Source: CAWAPD01 sp963783865 (lineage in GTDB: Bacteria; Actinomycetota; Thermoleophilia; UBA2241). From it: a stretch of DNA of 64,000 nucleotides. Location of the stretch: positions 868,001-932,000 of the forward strand of contig CAWAPD010000001.1 in NCBI GenBank assembly GCA_963783865.1, in the 5' to 3' direction. Each line of letters opens with the position of its first letter. Within the stretch, counting starts at the first letter, position 1. Positions 24,901 through 33,986 of this stretch are shown here, piece after piece. The notes below the pieces were generated by a model that was given only the letters and a program-made list of their open reading frames with translations, was not told the origin of the DNA and made no database searches. The translations under genes and the position numbers were made by a program.

Positions 24901-25368
24901 ATGGGAAAGACCTCACAACTCGTCATGTTCCTGCTGGACGGGCAGCGCTACGCCCTGCCGCTGGAGATCGTCGAGCGCGTCACCAGGGCGGTGGAGGTCA
25001 CACCGCTGCCCGAGGCGCCGCCGGTGATCCTCGGCATCATCAACCTGCAGGGCGAGGTCGTGCCCGTGGTCGACCTTCAGACACGCTTCCGCCACCCGCC
25101 GCGTGAGATCCGGGTCACAGACCACTTCATCGTCGCCGAGAGCGCGCACGGCCCCGTCGCCCTGCCGGTCGACGAGGCCATCGGCCTTCTGCGCGACACG
25201 TCCGGCGAGCAGGTCTCGGCGACAGAGGTGATGCCCGATCTGAGCTACGTGAGCGACGTGTTCCTGCTCGGGGCCGACATGGTGTTCGTGCTCGACATCG
25301 ACACGGTGCTGACCGACGAAGAGGCCTCGGCGGTCGCCGACTCGGTCCGCGTGGCCGACCCCGACTGA
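24901..25368 (+). CDS. cheW: CheW-like chemotaxis coupling protein (first copy)
   Basis: Adaptor of 155 residues joining receptors to the CheA kinase. It is a bare CheW domain: LVMFLLDGQRYALPLEIVERV, LPEAPPVILGIINLQGEVVPVVDL, FIVAESAHGPVALPVDEAIGL. ATG 24901 is chosen because the domain starts at once; in-frame ATG 24841 and 24880 lie upstream and within the expected leader. Its stop overlaps the start of cheR by one base. Confidence 0.9.
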   Translation: MGKTSQLVMFLLDGQRYALPLEIVERVTRAVEVTPLPEAPPVILGIINLQGEVVPVVDLQTRFRHPPREIRVTDHFIVAESAHGPVALPVDEAIGLLRDTSGEQVSATEVMPDLSYVSDVFLLGADMVFVLDIDTVLTDEEASAVADSVRVADPD

Positions 25369-26828
25369 TGCCCGGACTCTCCGAGCAGCAGCTTGCCGTG
25401 CTGAGCGACCTCATCGGGCGCCAGACCGGACTGCACTTCCCCCACGACCGGTACGCCGAGCTCGAACGCGGGCTGGGGAGGGCCTCGCGCGACTTCGGGC
25501 TGCGCTCGGTCGACGCGCTGGTCGGTCAGCTCACCGCGGCCGAGCTCAGCCCCGACCAGATCCAGAAGCTCGCCTGGCACCTGACGATCGGCGAGACCTA
25601 CTTCCTCCGCGGCGGCACGGCGTTCCAGGTGCTCGAGCGCGAGATCCTGCCCAAGCTGCTGCTCGCCCGCAAGGGCAACGAGCAGCAGCTCAGGTTGTGG
25701 AGCGCCGGCTGCGCCGGCGGCGAGGAGCCCTACTCGCTGGCGATCACGGTGTCGCGGCTGATCCCCGACATCGAGGACTGGCACGTGACGATCCTCGCCA
25801 CCGACATCAACACGCGCGCCCTGCAGAAGGCGCAGGAGGGCACCTACGGCAACTGGTCGTTCCGCGACACACCCGACTGGCTGCGGCCCCAGTTCTTCGT
25901 CAAGATCGGGAACGGTGACTGGCAGATCAAACCCAGCATCAAGAAGATGGTCACGTTCTCGTACCTGAACCTCGCCGCCGACCCGTACCCGTCGCTGGCG
26001 ACCAACACCAACGCGATGGACGTGATCTTCTGCCGCAACGTGATCATGTACTTCAGCCAAGACACGATGCGGCGTGTGATCGGCAACCTGCACGAGTCGC
26101 TGCGCGAGGGCGGGTCGCTGTTCGTCGCGCCCAGCGAGGCGTCGCACGAGCTGTTCCCCCAGTTCAAGCGGATGACCGATGAGAACGAGATCTTCTTCCG
26201 CCGCGACGCCGTGGCGGTGGCCGCGTCGAAAGCGGCCAAGAAGGCCCCTCCACGGACGGTGCCCCATGCCGTCGCGGAGGCCGTCGCGAAGGCGCCGGCG
26301 AAGCCGGCGCCCACGACGACGGCCAAGAAGGCGACGACCTGGCACCCGGCGGGCGCGCAGAAGCGGCCGGCCCCGGTGGCGCCGGCTCCGGCCGCCGCCG
26401 CGCCCGCCCCGCCCGTCGACGGCAAGGCCGCCGAGCTGGCCGGGAGCGCGCGGGCACGCGCTAACGAAGGGCGCCTCGGCGAGGCGCTCGAGCTCTGCGA
26501 GCAGGCGATCGCCGTCGACAAGCTGACGGCCGACTACCGCTACCTCTGCGCCACGATCCTCGAGGAGCTCGACCGCTCCGACGACGCCATCAAGGCGCTG
26601 AACTCGGCGCTGTACCTGGAGCCTGACTTCGTGCTGGCGCACTTCCTGCGCGGCAACATCGCCCGCCGTCAGGGCCAGCAGGGCGAGGCGGAGCACCAGT
26701 TCCGCATGACGCTCGCCCTGCTCGAACGTCTCGACGCCGATGACCTGCTGCCGGAGTCCGAGGGCATGACCGCCGGCAAGCTCGCCGAGATCGTCAAGTC
26801 CGTGCTGCAACTGGAGGCCACCACATGA
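25368..26828 (+). CDS. cheR: CheR methyltransferase fused to C-terminal TPR-like region
   Basis: Receptor glutamate methyltransferase, 486 residues. The N-terminal helical domain is residues 1-75; the SAM-binding domain has LRLWSAGCAGGEEPYSLAI, LATDINTRALQKAQEGTYG and DVIFCRNVIMYFSQDTMRRV. After a linker rich in Ala/Pro/Lys (about 285-345), two TPR-like repeats follow (RANEGRLGEALELCEQAIAV and ELDRSDDAIKALNSALYLEP). CheR-TPR fusions occur in chemosensory systems of unusual output. ATG start; stop overlaps the next gene by ATGA. Confidence 0.92.
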   Translation: MPGLSEQQLAVLSDLIGRQTGLHFPHDRYAELERGLGRASRDFGLRSVDALVGQLTAAELSPDQIQKLAWHLTIGETYFLRGGTAFQVLEREILPKLLLARKGNEQQLRLWSAGCAGGEEPYSLAITVSRLIPDIEDWHVTILATDINTRALQKAQEGTYGNWSFRDTPDWLRPQFFVKIGNGDWQIKPSIKKMVTFSYLNLAADPYPSLATNTNAMDVIFCRNVIMYFSQDTMRRVIGNLHESLREGGSLFVAPSEASHELFPQFKRMTDENEIFFRRDAVAVAASKAAKKAPPRTVPHAVAEAVAKAPAKPAPTTTAKKATTWHPAGAQKRPAPVAPAPAAAAPAPPVDGKAAELAGSARARANEGRLGEALELCEQAIAVDKLTADYRYLCATILEELDRSDDAIKALNSALYLEPDFVLAHFLRGNIARRQGQQGEAEHQFRMTLALLERLDADDLLPESEGMTAGKLAEIVKSVLQLEATT

Positions 26829-27481
26829 GCGACGAGCCCGCCGAGACCGGCGGCAACGGCGACGGGGGCGGCGACCGCGTCGCCGTCGACTGGCCGACCG
26901 TCCGCGAGCGCCTCGGGCGGCTGGCGGCGGCCTCGGCGGTCGAAGAGCTGAGCGACGAGGCCCGGCGCGAGATCCTGCGCGAGCGCGCGGCTCAGCTCTC
27001 GCGCGCCGCCGAGGCCCCCGAAGACGACGGGGGCCAGCTCCAGGTGCTGGAGTTCAGCCTCGCCTCCGAGCGCTACGCGGTCGACACCTCCGCCGTGCGC
27101 GAGGTCTACGGCCTCAAGGAGGTCACGCCGGTGCCCGGCACCCCGCCGTTCATCATCGGCGTCGTCAACGTGCGCGGACGCATCTGCTCCGTCGTCGACC
27201 TGGGCCAGGTGCTCGGCGCGCCGCCCCGCGACCTGAGCGAGTACACCATGATCGTCGTCCTGCGGTACCGGCGGATGGAGTTCGCCATCCTCGCCGACAC
27301 CGTGAGCGGGATGAGGACCATCTCGGCGTCTGCCCTGCAGACGTCCCTGCCGACACTGACGGGACCGCGCCAGAAGTACCTGAGGGGAGTCACGCCGGAC
27401 CGGGTCGCCGTGCTCGACGCGCAGCGCCTGCTCTCCGACGAAGCCCTCGTGGTGCGCGACGAACGCGGCGTCGCCCGTTGA
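26825..27481 (+). CDS. cheW: CheW-like coupling protein (second copy) with N-terminal extension
   Basis: Second CheW adaptor, 218 residues. The first 75 residues are charged and helical, then the CheW domain (LEFSLASERYAVDTSAVREVY, PFIIGVVNVRGRICSVVDLG, FAILADTVSGMRTI). ATG overlaps the cheR stop. Two different CheW proteins in one operon suggest that two receptor groups or a branched array are served. Confidence 0.88.
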   Translation: MSDEPAETGGNGDGGGDRVAVDWPTVRERLGRLAAASAVEELSDEARREILRERAAQLSRAAEAPEDDGGQLQVLEFSLASERYAVDTSAVREVYGLKEVTPVPGTPPFIIGVVNVRGRICSVVDLGQVLGAPPRDLSEYTMIVVLRYRRMEFAILADTVSGMRTISASALQTSLPTLTGPRQKYLRGVTPDRVAVLDAQRLLSDEALVVRDERGVAR

Positions 27482-27506
27482 GAACAGAAGGAGAGGGAGC
27501 GGCCAC

Positions 27507-28997
27507 ATGAGCAGGTTCAACATCTTCAGGCGGATGACCCTGATCAGGACGATGACGGCGGGCTACGTCGTGCAGCTCGTCCTGCTCTGTCTCGTGATCG
27601 CCGCGGCGGCGTACGTGGTCACGAGCCAGCGGTCCGCCGCCGACCACGACCGCAACGTCCGCGAGGCGATGATCACCAACGTCGCCAACCTGCAGCTGAA
27701 GGTCCACGCGCAGGTCGACGCGCTGCGGGCCCAGGTGCTGTCGGCGACCACCGGCGGCAACTCGCTGCAGGAGCTGGGTCAGACCCAGCAGGACACCAGG
27801 GCGGCCTTCTCCGCCATCGACAAGTCCAACCTGGGGCCGGACGCCCAGAAGGTGTTCGCGCAGATCCAGAGCGATATGCAGAAGTTCAACTCGGCCGCGT
27901 CGGACGTGCTCGCTCTCACCGGCAAGGGCAAGGTCCAGGACGCGGCGTTCCTGCTCGAGCAGACCGAGAGCACCGCGGCCTCGGTCCTCGACCGCGAGCT
28001 GGCCTCGTTCACGACTGCGGAGAACGCCTACCTGGCCACGCGGCTCAAGTCGAGTCAGAGCTCGCAGGACCGCATCGCCTACGCGGGCCTAGCCTTCGGC
28101 GCGATCGCTCTGATCATCGGCGTCCTGCTCACCATCTTCATGCCGCGGTCGATCGCCCATCGCCTGCGCGGTGTGATCGAGCGCCTGGCCGTGTCGACCA
28201 CCGAGATGCTCTCGGTCACGAGCCAGGTGGCGGCCGGCGCGGTGCAGACGGCGACCGCCATCAGCGAAGCGGCCACGACGGTCGACGAGGTGCGCCAGAC
28301 CTCGCTGCTCTCGAGCCAGAAGGCGACGACGATGTCGGACAGCGCCCAGGCCGCCGACCAGATCGCGGAGGCCGGCCGCCGCGCCGTGAGCGAGACGCTC
28401 GATGGCATCCAGCGCATCCAGGACCAGATGGCCGTGGTGGCCGACAGCGTCGTGCGCCTGAGCGAGCAGACCGAGGCGGTCGGCGAGATCATCTCCACCT
28501 CCAACGATCTCGCCGAGCAGTCCAACCTGTTGTCGGTCAACGCCGCGATCGAGGCCGCCAAGGCGTCGGACCAGGGCAAGGGCTTCAGCGTCGTGGCCGA
28601 GGAGATCAAGAACCTCGCCATGCAGTCGAAACAGGGCGTGGTGCAGGTGCGAAGCATCCTGAACGACATCCAGAAGGCGACCGCCGCCGCCGTGATGGCG
28701 GCCGAGCAGAGCGGCAAGGCCATCGAGGACGGCGCCAACCAGGCGGCCGATGCGACCCAGGCCATCGAATCGCTGGCCGAGGGCGCGGCCGCAGTCGCCC
28801 AGTCGTCGATGCAGATCCTGGCCTCCAGCCAGCAGCAGCTCGTCGGCATGGACCAGATCACCGAGGCGATGTCGTCGATCGACCAGGCGAGCTCGCAGAA
28901 CGCGGCCGGCGCGCGCCAGATGGAGGCCGAGGTGCAACACCTGCAGGAGCTCGCTGCGGCCATGCGCGCCATGGTCGATCCCGAATTCGCCGTGTAA
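27507..28997 (+). CDS. Methyl-accepting chemotaxis protein, no clear HAMP domain
   Basis: Membrane receptor of 496 residues. Membrane spans at about 15-38 and 190-215 flank an outer helical domain of 150 residues, and the signalling helices follow directly (from RGVIERLAVSTTEML). The tip is EIISTSNDLAEQSNLLSVNAAIEAAKASDQGKGFSVVAEEIKNLA. A HAMP domain is not evident between span 2 and the signalling part. ATG start; SD GGAGAGGG. Located between cheW and cheA. Confidence 0.92.
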   Translation: MSRFNIFRRMTLIRTMTAGYVVQLVLLCLVIAAAAYVVTSQRSAADHDRNVREAMITNVANLQLKVHAQVDALRAQVLSATTGGNSLQELGQTQQDTRAAFSAIDKSNLGPDAQKVFAQIQSDMQKFNSAASDVLALTGKGKVQDAAFLLEQTESTAASVLDRELASFTTAENAYLATRLKSSQSSQDRIAYAGLAFGAIALIIGVLLTIFMPRSIAHRLRGVIERLAVSTTEMLSVTSQVAAGAVQTATAISEAATTVDEVRQTSLLSSQKATTMSDSAQAADQIAEAGRRAVSETLDGIQRIQDQMAVVADSVVRLSEQTEAVGEIISTSNDLAEQSNLLSVNAAIEAAKASDQGKGFSVVAEEIKNLAMQSKQGVVQVRSILNDIQKATAAAVMAAEQSGKAIEDGANQAADATQAIESLAEGAAAVAQSSMQILASSQQQLVGMDQITEAMSSIDQASSQNAAGARQMEAEVQHLQELAAAMRAMVDPEFAV

Positions 28998-29006
28998 GAG
29001 GACGTG

Positions 29007-31427
29007 ATGGACGCAGACGAAGAATTCCTGGCACGACTCCTCGAGACGTTCCGGATCGAGGCAGACGAGCACTTCGACGTGCTCTCCAACGGCCTGCTCG
29101 AGATCGAACGCGATCCCGAGGCGACCGACCACCTGCAGCTGGTCGAGACGCTGTTCCGCGAGGCGCACAGCCTCAAAGGGGCGGCGCGCGCCGTCGAGCT
29201 GACCGAGATCGAGGCGGTCTGCCAGGCCATGGAGAGCGTGTTCGCGGCCTGGAAGCGCGGCGAGATCGGCCCCTCACAGGGCCTGTTCGACACGCTGAAC
29301 GAGGCGGTCGACACGCTGCACGAGCTGAGCGCGACGAGCAAGGGCGACAGCGCCAGCACGGCCGAGGCGCTCGCCGGGCTCATCGGCCGGCTGCACAAGC
29401 TGTCCGAGAGTGCGGGGGGCGGGGCCGCCAACCCTGCCACGAAGGTCGAACCGAAGTCCGACGGCGGAGGGGCGGGCAAGGCGGCGGCGAAGGCCGACCC
29501 GCCCAGACCCGCCCCCGCCACCGTCGCCGAAGAGCCCCGGCCCCGCCGCAAGGCGCCGGAGCAGGCGCCGGCGGCCGCGGGCGCGGCGCCAGCGCCGGCG
29601 TCGGCCCCCGCGCCAGGCCCTCGCGCCGACGTGCAGGGCGACACCATCCGTGTCTCGCTGACGCGGCTCACCGACCTGATGCTGCGCATGGAGGAGCTGA
29701 TCACCGTCAAGCTCGTCATGCGCCAGCGCTCCATCGAGCTGGCCGACCTGCTCACGGCCTTCGACGTGTGGAAGAAGCGCTGGACGGTCGTGCGCAGCCA
29801 GATCCGGGAGCCGGGTCAGGACGTGTGGCTGGCCGACCCGCCGGAGGACGGCGACGAGGCCGACGCCAAGCGTCGCGGTACCGACTCGCTGCTCGAGTAC
29901 ATCGACTGGAACGCCGCCTTCGTCGCCGACCTGGCCACCCGCATCGGCCGGCTCACGTTGAGCAGCGAGAACGACATGCGCTCCCTGGGGCCCCTGGTCG
30001 GCGACCTGCTCGAGGACGTCAAGACGCTGGTGATGCTGCCGTTCTCGTCGCTGTCGGCCGCGTTCCCCAAGATGATGCGCGACCTGGCCCGGGCCGAGGG
30101 CAAGGCGGTCGATCTGACCGTCACCGGCGGTGACATCGAGATCGACCGCCACGTGCTCGAGACGATGAAGGACCCGATCGTCCACATCCTGCGCAACTGC
30201 GTGGGGCACGGCATCGAGACGCCCGACATCCGCGCCAAGCGCGGCAAGCCGGTCCGCGGCGCGGTGCGCATCGACGTCACCCGCGTCGAGGGCAACAAGC
30301 TCAGCATCGCGATCAGCGACGACGGCGGCGGCATCGACGCCAAGGCGCTGCGCAATGTGGCCGTGAAGAGCGGCGTGCGCTCGCAGGAGCAGCTCGAGTC
30401 GCTCGACGAGCACGGGCTCGTGTCGCTGGTCTTCGAGTCCGGCGTCTCGACCAACCCGATCGTCACCGACGTCTCCGGCCGCGGCATCGGGCTCGCCATC
30501 GTGCAGGAGAAGGTCGAGCAGCTCGGCGGCTCGGTCCACGTGAAGTCGACGCCCGGCCGCGGCGCGAACTTCGAGCTCATCGTGCCGGCCACGCTCGCCT
30601 CGTCGCGCGGCGTGATCGTGCGCGTCGCCGACCGCGTCTTCGTGCTGCCGACGCTGCACGTCGACCGCGTCACGCGCACGGCCCTGGACGACATCGTCAC
30701 CGTCGAGAACAGCGACACGATCATGCTCGACGGCCAGCCATGCTCGTTCGTCTTCCTGCACGACGTGCTGGCGCTGCCGCGCAAGCCGCGCACCGGCGAC
30801 CCCGACCTGCTGCCGGTGGTCGTGCTGACCAGCGGCGGCGAGCGCATCGCCTTCGCCGTGGACTGGATCCTCGGGGAGCAGGAGGTGCTGGTGAAGGGCC
30901 TCGGGCCGCAGCTCGAGAACGTGCGCTACGTCACCGGCGCGACCGTGCTCGAGTCGGAGCGCGTCGCGCTGATCCTGCACCCGCCCGAAGTGATGCGGGC
31001 GGCGACGTACGGCACCGTCCAGGTCACGACCGTGGCCGACGTCGCCGCCGACCAGGCCCGCACCCGCAAGCTGGTGCTGGTGGCCGAGGACTCGATCACC
31101 TCGCGCACGCTGCTCAAGAACATCCTCGAGACGGCCGGCTACGAGGTGCGCACGGTCGTCGACGGCGTCGAGGCCATGGCGGCGCTCGGCGACCGCGACT
31201 TCGACCTCGTGATCACCGACATCGAGATGCCGCGCATGAACGGGTTCGACCTGACGGCCCGCATCCGCGCCGACACGCGCCTGAGCCAGCTGCCGGTCAT
31301 GCTGGTCACGAGCCTGGAGTCGCGCGAGGACCGCGAGCGTGGCGTCGACGTCGGCGCCAACGCCTACATCACGAAGGGCAGCTTCGACCAGACGACCTTG
31401 CTCGAAACGGCGCGAAGGCTGGTCTGA
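29007..31427 (+). CDS. cheA: Hybrid CheA histidine kinase with CheW and receiver domains
   Basis: Kinase of 806 residues: HPt domain (1-115) with phospho-acceptor His54 in REAHSLKGAAR; Ala/Pro linker (to about 210); dimerisation helices with an insertion (DVWKKRWTVVRS ... SLLEYIDWNAAF); HATPase domain with HILRNCVGHGIETP (N box) and DDGGGID, GRGIGLAIV; CheW domain; C-terminal receiver with VVAEDS, LVITDIEMPRMNGFD. The N box normally reads DHG; here the acidic residue is Gly, which may lower ATP hydrolysis or simply be tolerated. GTG 29004 is an alternative start. This is a PilL/ChpA/FrzE-like fused layout. Confidence 0.93.
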   Translation: MDADEEFLARLLETFRIEADEHFDVLSNGLLEIERDPEATDHLQLVETLFREAHSLKGAARAVELTEIEAVCQAMESVFAAWKRGEIGPSQGLFDTLNEAVDTLHELSATSKGDSASTAEALAGLIGRLHKLSESAGGGAANPATKVEPKSDGGGAGKAAAKADPPRPAPATVAEEPRPRRKAPEQAPAAAGAAPAPASAPAPGPRADVQGDTIRVSLTRLTDLMLRMEELITVKLVMRQRSIELADLLTAFDVWKKRWTVVRSQIREPGQDVWLADPPEDGDEADAKRRGTDSLLEYIDWNAAFVADLATRIGRLTLSSENDMRSLGPLVGDLLEDVKTLVMLPFSSLSAAFPKMMRDLARAEGKAVDLTVTGGDIEIDRHVLETMKDPIVHILRNCVGHGIETPDIRAKRGKPVRGAVRIDVTRVEGNKLSIAISDDGGGIDAKALRNVAVKSGVRSQEQLESLDEHGLVSLVFESGVSTNPIVTDVSGRGIGLAIVQEKVEQLGGSVHVKSTPGRGANFELIVPATLASSRGVIVRVADRVFVLPTLHVDRVTRTALDDIVTVENSDTIMLDGQPCSFVFLHDVLALPRKPRTGDPDLLPVVVLTSGGERIAFAVDWILGEQEVLVKGLGPQLENVRYVTGATVLESERVALILHPPEVMRAATYGTVQVTTVADVAADQARTRKLVLVAEDSITSRTLLKNILETAGYEVRTVVDGVEAMAALGDRDFDLVITDIEMPRMNGFDLTARIRADTRLSQLPVMLVTSLESREDRERGVDVGANAYITKGSFDQTTLLETARRLV

Positions 31428-31430
31428 CCC

Positions 31431-32537
31431 ATGGCCGACGGCGTCATCGACGTCCTCCTGGTCGACGACGACGCGGAGGCTCGCACGAGCCTCCGGCGGC
31501 TCCTGACGGCCTACCGCGACATCGCCGTCGTCGGCGAGGCGGTCAGCGGGCGGCAGGCGGTGCGCATGGTCGGCATGCTGCGCCCCGACGTGGTGCTCAT
31601 GGACGCCGACATGCCGGGCATGGACGGGTTCGAGACCACCGTCGAGATCATGGCCAAGTCGGCCGTGCCGATCATCATCATCAGCGCCTCTGAAGACTCG
31701 GAGGAGGCCGACAAGGCGTTCCGCGCCATGGAGGCCGGAGCCGTCGCCCTGGTGGCGATGCCGTCGTGGACCGGCGAGACCCAAGGCCGCCGCGAGGCCG
31801 AGATCGTGCAGACCGTGCGCGCCATGTCGGAGGTGCGCGTGGTGCACCGCCGGCAGCGCCGGCCGCAGCCCACCCGCATGGCGTCGCCGGCGGGCGGGCC
31901 GAAGGGCCAGCGTCCGACGGCGCCGGCCACCCAGGGCAACGTCGACCTGATCGCCATCGGCGCCTCGACCGGCGGGCCTCAGGTGCTGCAGTCGATCCTC
32001 GCGCGCCTGCCGCGCGACTTCTCGGCCGCGGTCGTCGTGGTCCAGCACATCACCCCTGACTTCCAGGCGAGCTTCGTCGGCTGGCTCGGCCAGGCGACGG
32101 GGCTGCCCGTCCACCTGGCGGAGGACGGGCAGCCCATCCAGCGCGGCCACGTCTACGTCGCGCCCCATCCCTGGCAGATGGGAGTCGACCGCCAGCGCCG
32201 CATCACGCTGCGCGACGACCCGCCGGAGGCCGGCCTGCGGCCGGCCGTCGCGTACCTCTTCCGCTCGCTGGCGACGGTCGCCCCCCGCCGGACGACCGCC
32301 GTCCTGTTGACCGGCATGGGCCAGGACGGCGCCGCCGAGCTGCTCGAGCTGCGCAACCGCGGCGCCATCACGATCGCCCAGACCGAGGAGACGTCGATCG
32401 TCCACGGCATGCCCGGCGAGGCGATCCGCATCGGCGGCGCGATGTACGTCCTCTCCCCCGAAGAGACCGCCGATCTGCTGGGCCAGATCACGTCGCCGAA
32501 CGGGTCCGGCGCCCGCGCGGACGGCCGGCGCGGGTAG
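31431..32537 (+). CDS. cheB: CheB protein-glutamate methylesterase
   Basis: Receiver-methylesterase of 368 residues that removes receptor methyl groups. Receiver domain: VLLVDDDAEART and phospho-acceptor Asp near residue 55 in VVLMDADMPGMDGF. Esterase domain: catalytic Ser in AIGASTGGPQVL, His in VVVQHITPDF, Asp in LLTGMGQDGAAE. The linker (110-160) is basic. Starts 3 bp after cheA. Confidence 0.95.
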   Translation: MADGVIDVLLVDDDAEARTSLRRLLTAYRDIAVVGEAVSGRQAVRMVGMLRPDVVLMDADMPGMDGFETTVEIMAKSAVPIIIISASEDSEEADKAFRAMEAGAVALVAMPSWTGETQGRREAEIVQTVRAMSEVRVVHRRQRRPQPTRMASPAGGPKGQRPTAPATQGNVDLIAIGASTGGPQVLQSILARLPRDFSAAVVVVQHITPDFQASFVGWLGQATGLPVHLAEDGQPIQRGHVYVAPHPWQMGVDRQRRITLRDDPPEAGLRPAVAYLFRSLATVAPRRTTAVLLTGMGQDGAAELLELRNRGAITIAQTEETSIVHGMPGEAIRIGGAMYVLSPEETADLLGQITSPNGSGARADGRRG

Positions 32538-32549
32538 GCGGGACGCACC

Positions 32550-33941
32550 GTGGCACACGACGGCGCCAAGATCCTGATCGTCGAGGACAGCCTCACGCAG
32601 GCGGAGCGGCTCCGCTACTTCCTGGAGCGAAACGACTTCGCGGTGCGGGTCGCCCGCGACGGCATGCAGGCCCTCGAGCTGGTCGGCGAGGCAGTGCCGG
32701 CGATGATCATCAGCGACATCATCATGCCCGAGATGGACGGCTACGAGCTCTGTCGGCGGCTGCGCCAGGACGAGGCCACGCGCGACGTGCCGGTGATCCT
32801 GCTGACCGGTCTCACCGAGCCCTCGGACGTGATCAACGGCCTCGCCTCGGGCGCCAGCGACTTCCTGGCCAAGCCCTACAACGAACAGTCGCTCGTCGCG
32901 CGGATCGACCGTGCGCTGACCAACCGGGAGCTGCGCCGGGGGTCGGGCGACGGCGGCGCGGTCGAGGTGTTCTTCGCCGGCAACAGCTACAAGCTCGAGT
33001 CGAGCAGCGGCCAGAGCATCGACTTCCTGCTCAGCTCGTTCGAGGATGCGATCGACAAGAACCGCCAGCTGAACGAGGCCAACGACCAGCTCAAGGGCGC
33101 CCTCGGCAAGATCTCCAGCCTCGAGACGCGCTACCAGAAGCTGATGGAGTTCAGCCCCGCCGCCCTGCTGGTCGTGGGCCTGGACGGCGTCATCTGGTTC
33201 GCCAACCAGGCGGCGGAGCGGCTCTTCCGCCGCGACGCCGAGGAGCTCAAGGGGACGGAGTTCCCCTTCGCGCTGCAGGTCGACGAGTCGGATGAGGTCG
33301 AGTTCCCGCTGCCGGGCGGCGACGTGGCGATCGCCGAGCTGCAGGTCGTCGAGACGACGTGGGGCGATAACGAGGCCTGCCTCGTCTCGATGTGGGACGT
33401 GACCGAGAACGTGCGCCTGCGCCAGCAGCTCGAGGAGCTCTCGGTCACCGACGAGCTGACCGGCCTGAGCAACCGCCGCGGGTTCATGATCCTGGCCGAG
33501 CAGCAGCGCAAGCTGGTCAAGCGAGGCCACAGTATGGTGCTGCTGTACATGGACCTGAACGATTTCAAGACGATCAACGACACGTTGGGTCACAACGCCG
33601 GCGACGAGGCGCTGGTCGAGACGGCGCAGGTCCTGCGGACCTGCGTGCGCGAGTCCGACATCCTGGCGCGCATGGGCGGCGACGAGTTCGCGGCACTGCT
33701 GGTCGACTCGGAGGTGGAGTTCGCCCAGGCTGCGCCCGGCCGGCTGCAGGCGGCCTTCGACCGGCGCAACGCCGGCAAGACGACGGCCTACGATCTGTCG
33801 ATCAGCTGCGGCTGCGCCCCGTACCTCGGCGACGACCCGGTCTCGCTCGAGGAGCTCATCGCTCGTGCCGACGAGCTGATGTACGCGGACAAGCAGGCGA
33901 TGAAGTCCGGCCACGTCGGCCGCATGACCGGTCTGGGATGA
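32550..33941 (+). CDS. Response regulator with PAS and GGDEF domains (diguanylate cyclase)
   Basis: Output protein of 463 residues: receiver domain (1-125; phospho-acceptor in MIISDIIMPEMDGYE), coiled-coil linker (FEDAIDKNRQLNEANDQLKG), PAS (YQKLMEFSPAALLVVGLDGVI) and GGDEF domain. The cyclase parts look intact: MDLNDFKTINDTLGHNAGD and RMGGDEFAALL near residue 376. GTG start, 12 bp after cheB. It gives the operon a cyclic-di-GMP output instead of a CheY, so the system probably controls surface behaviour or another c-di-GMP trait. Confidence 0.93.
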   Translation: MAHDGAKILIVEDSLTQAERLRYFLERNDFAVRVARDGMQALELVGEAVPAMIISDIIMPEMDGYELCRRLRQDEATRDVPVILLTGLTEPSDVINGLASGASDFLAKPYNEQSLVARIDRALTNRELRRGSGDGGAVEVFFAGNSYKLESSSGQSIDFLLSSFEDAIDKNRQLNEANDQLKGALGKISSLETRYQKLMEFSPAALLVVGLDGVIWFANQAAERLFRRDAEELKGTEFPFALQVDESDEVEFPLPGGDVAIAELQVVETTWGDNEACLVSMWDVTENVRLRQQLEELSVTDELTGLSNRRGFMILAEQQRKLVKRGHSMVLLYMDLNDFKTINDTLGHNAGDEALVETAQVLRTCVRESDILARMGGDEFAALLVDSEVEFAQAAPGRLQAAFDRRNAGKTTAYDLSISCGCAPYLGDDPVSLEELIARADELMYADKQAMKSGHVGRMTGLG

Positions 33942-33986
33942 GGAACGGCGATGGCTATGACAGCAGGCGGGCTCCGGCCCGCGGCC

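Noticed and set aside
29274..33914. 1546-codon open frame on the minus strand
   Set aside because: It is antisense to cheA, cheB and the GGDEF gene and arises from GC-rich third positions; its product is Arg/Ala/Asp/His-rich without any motif.
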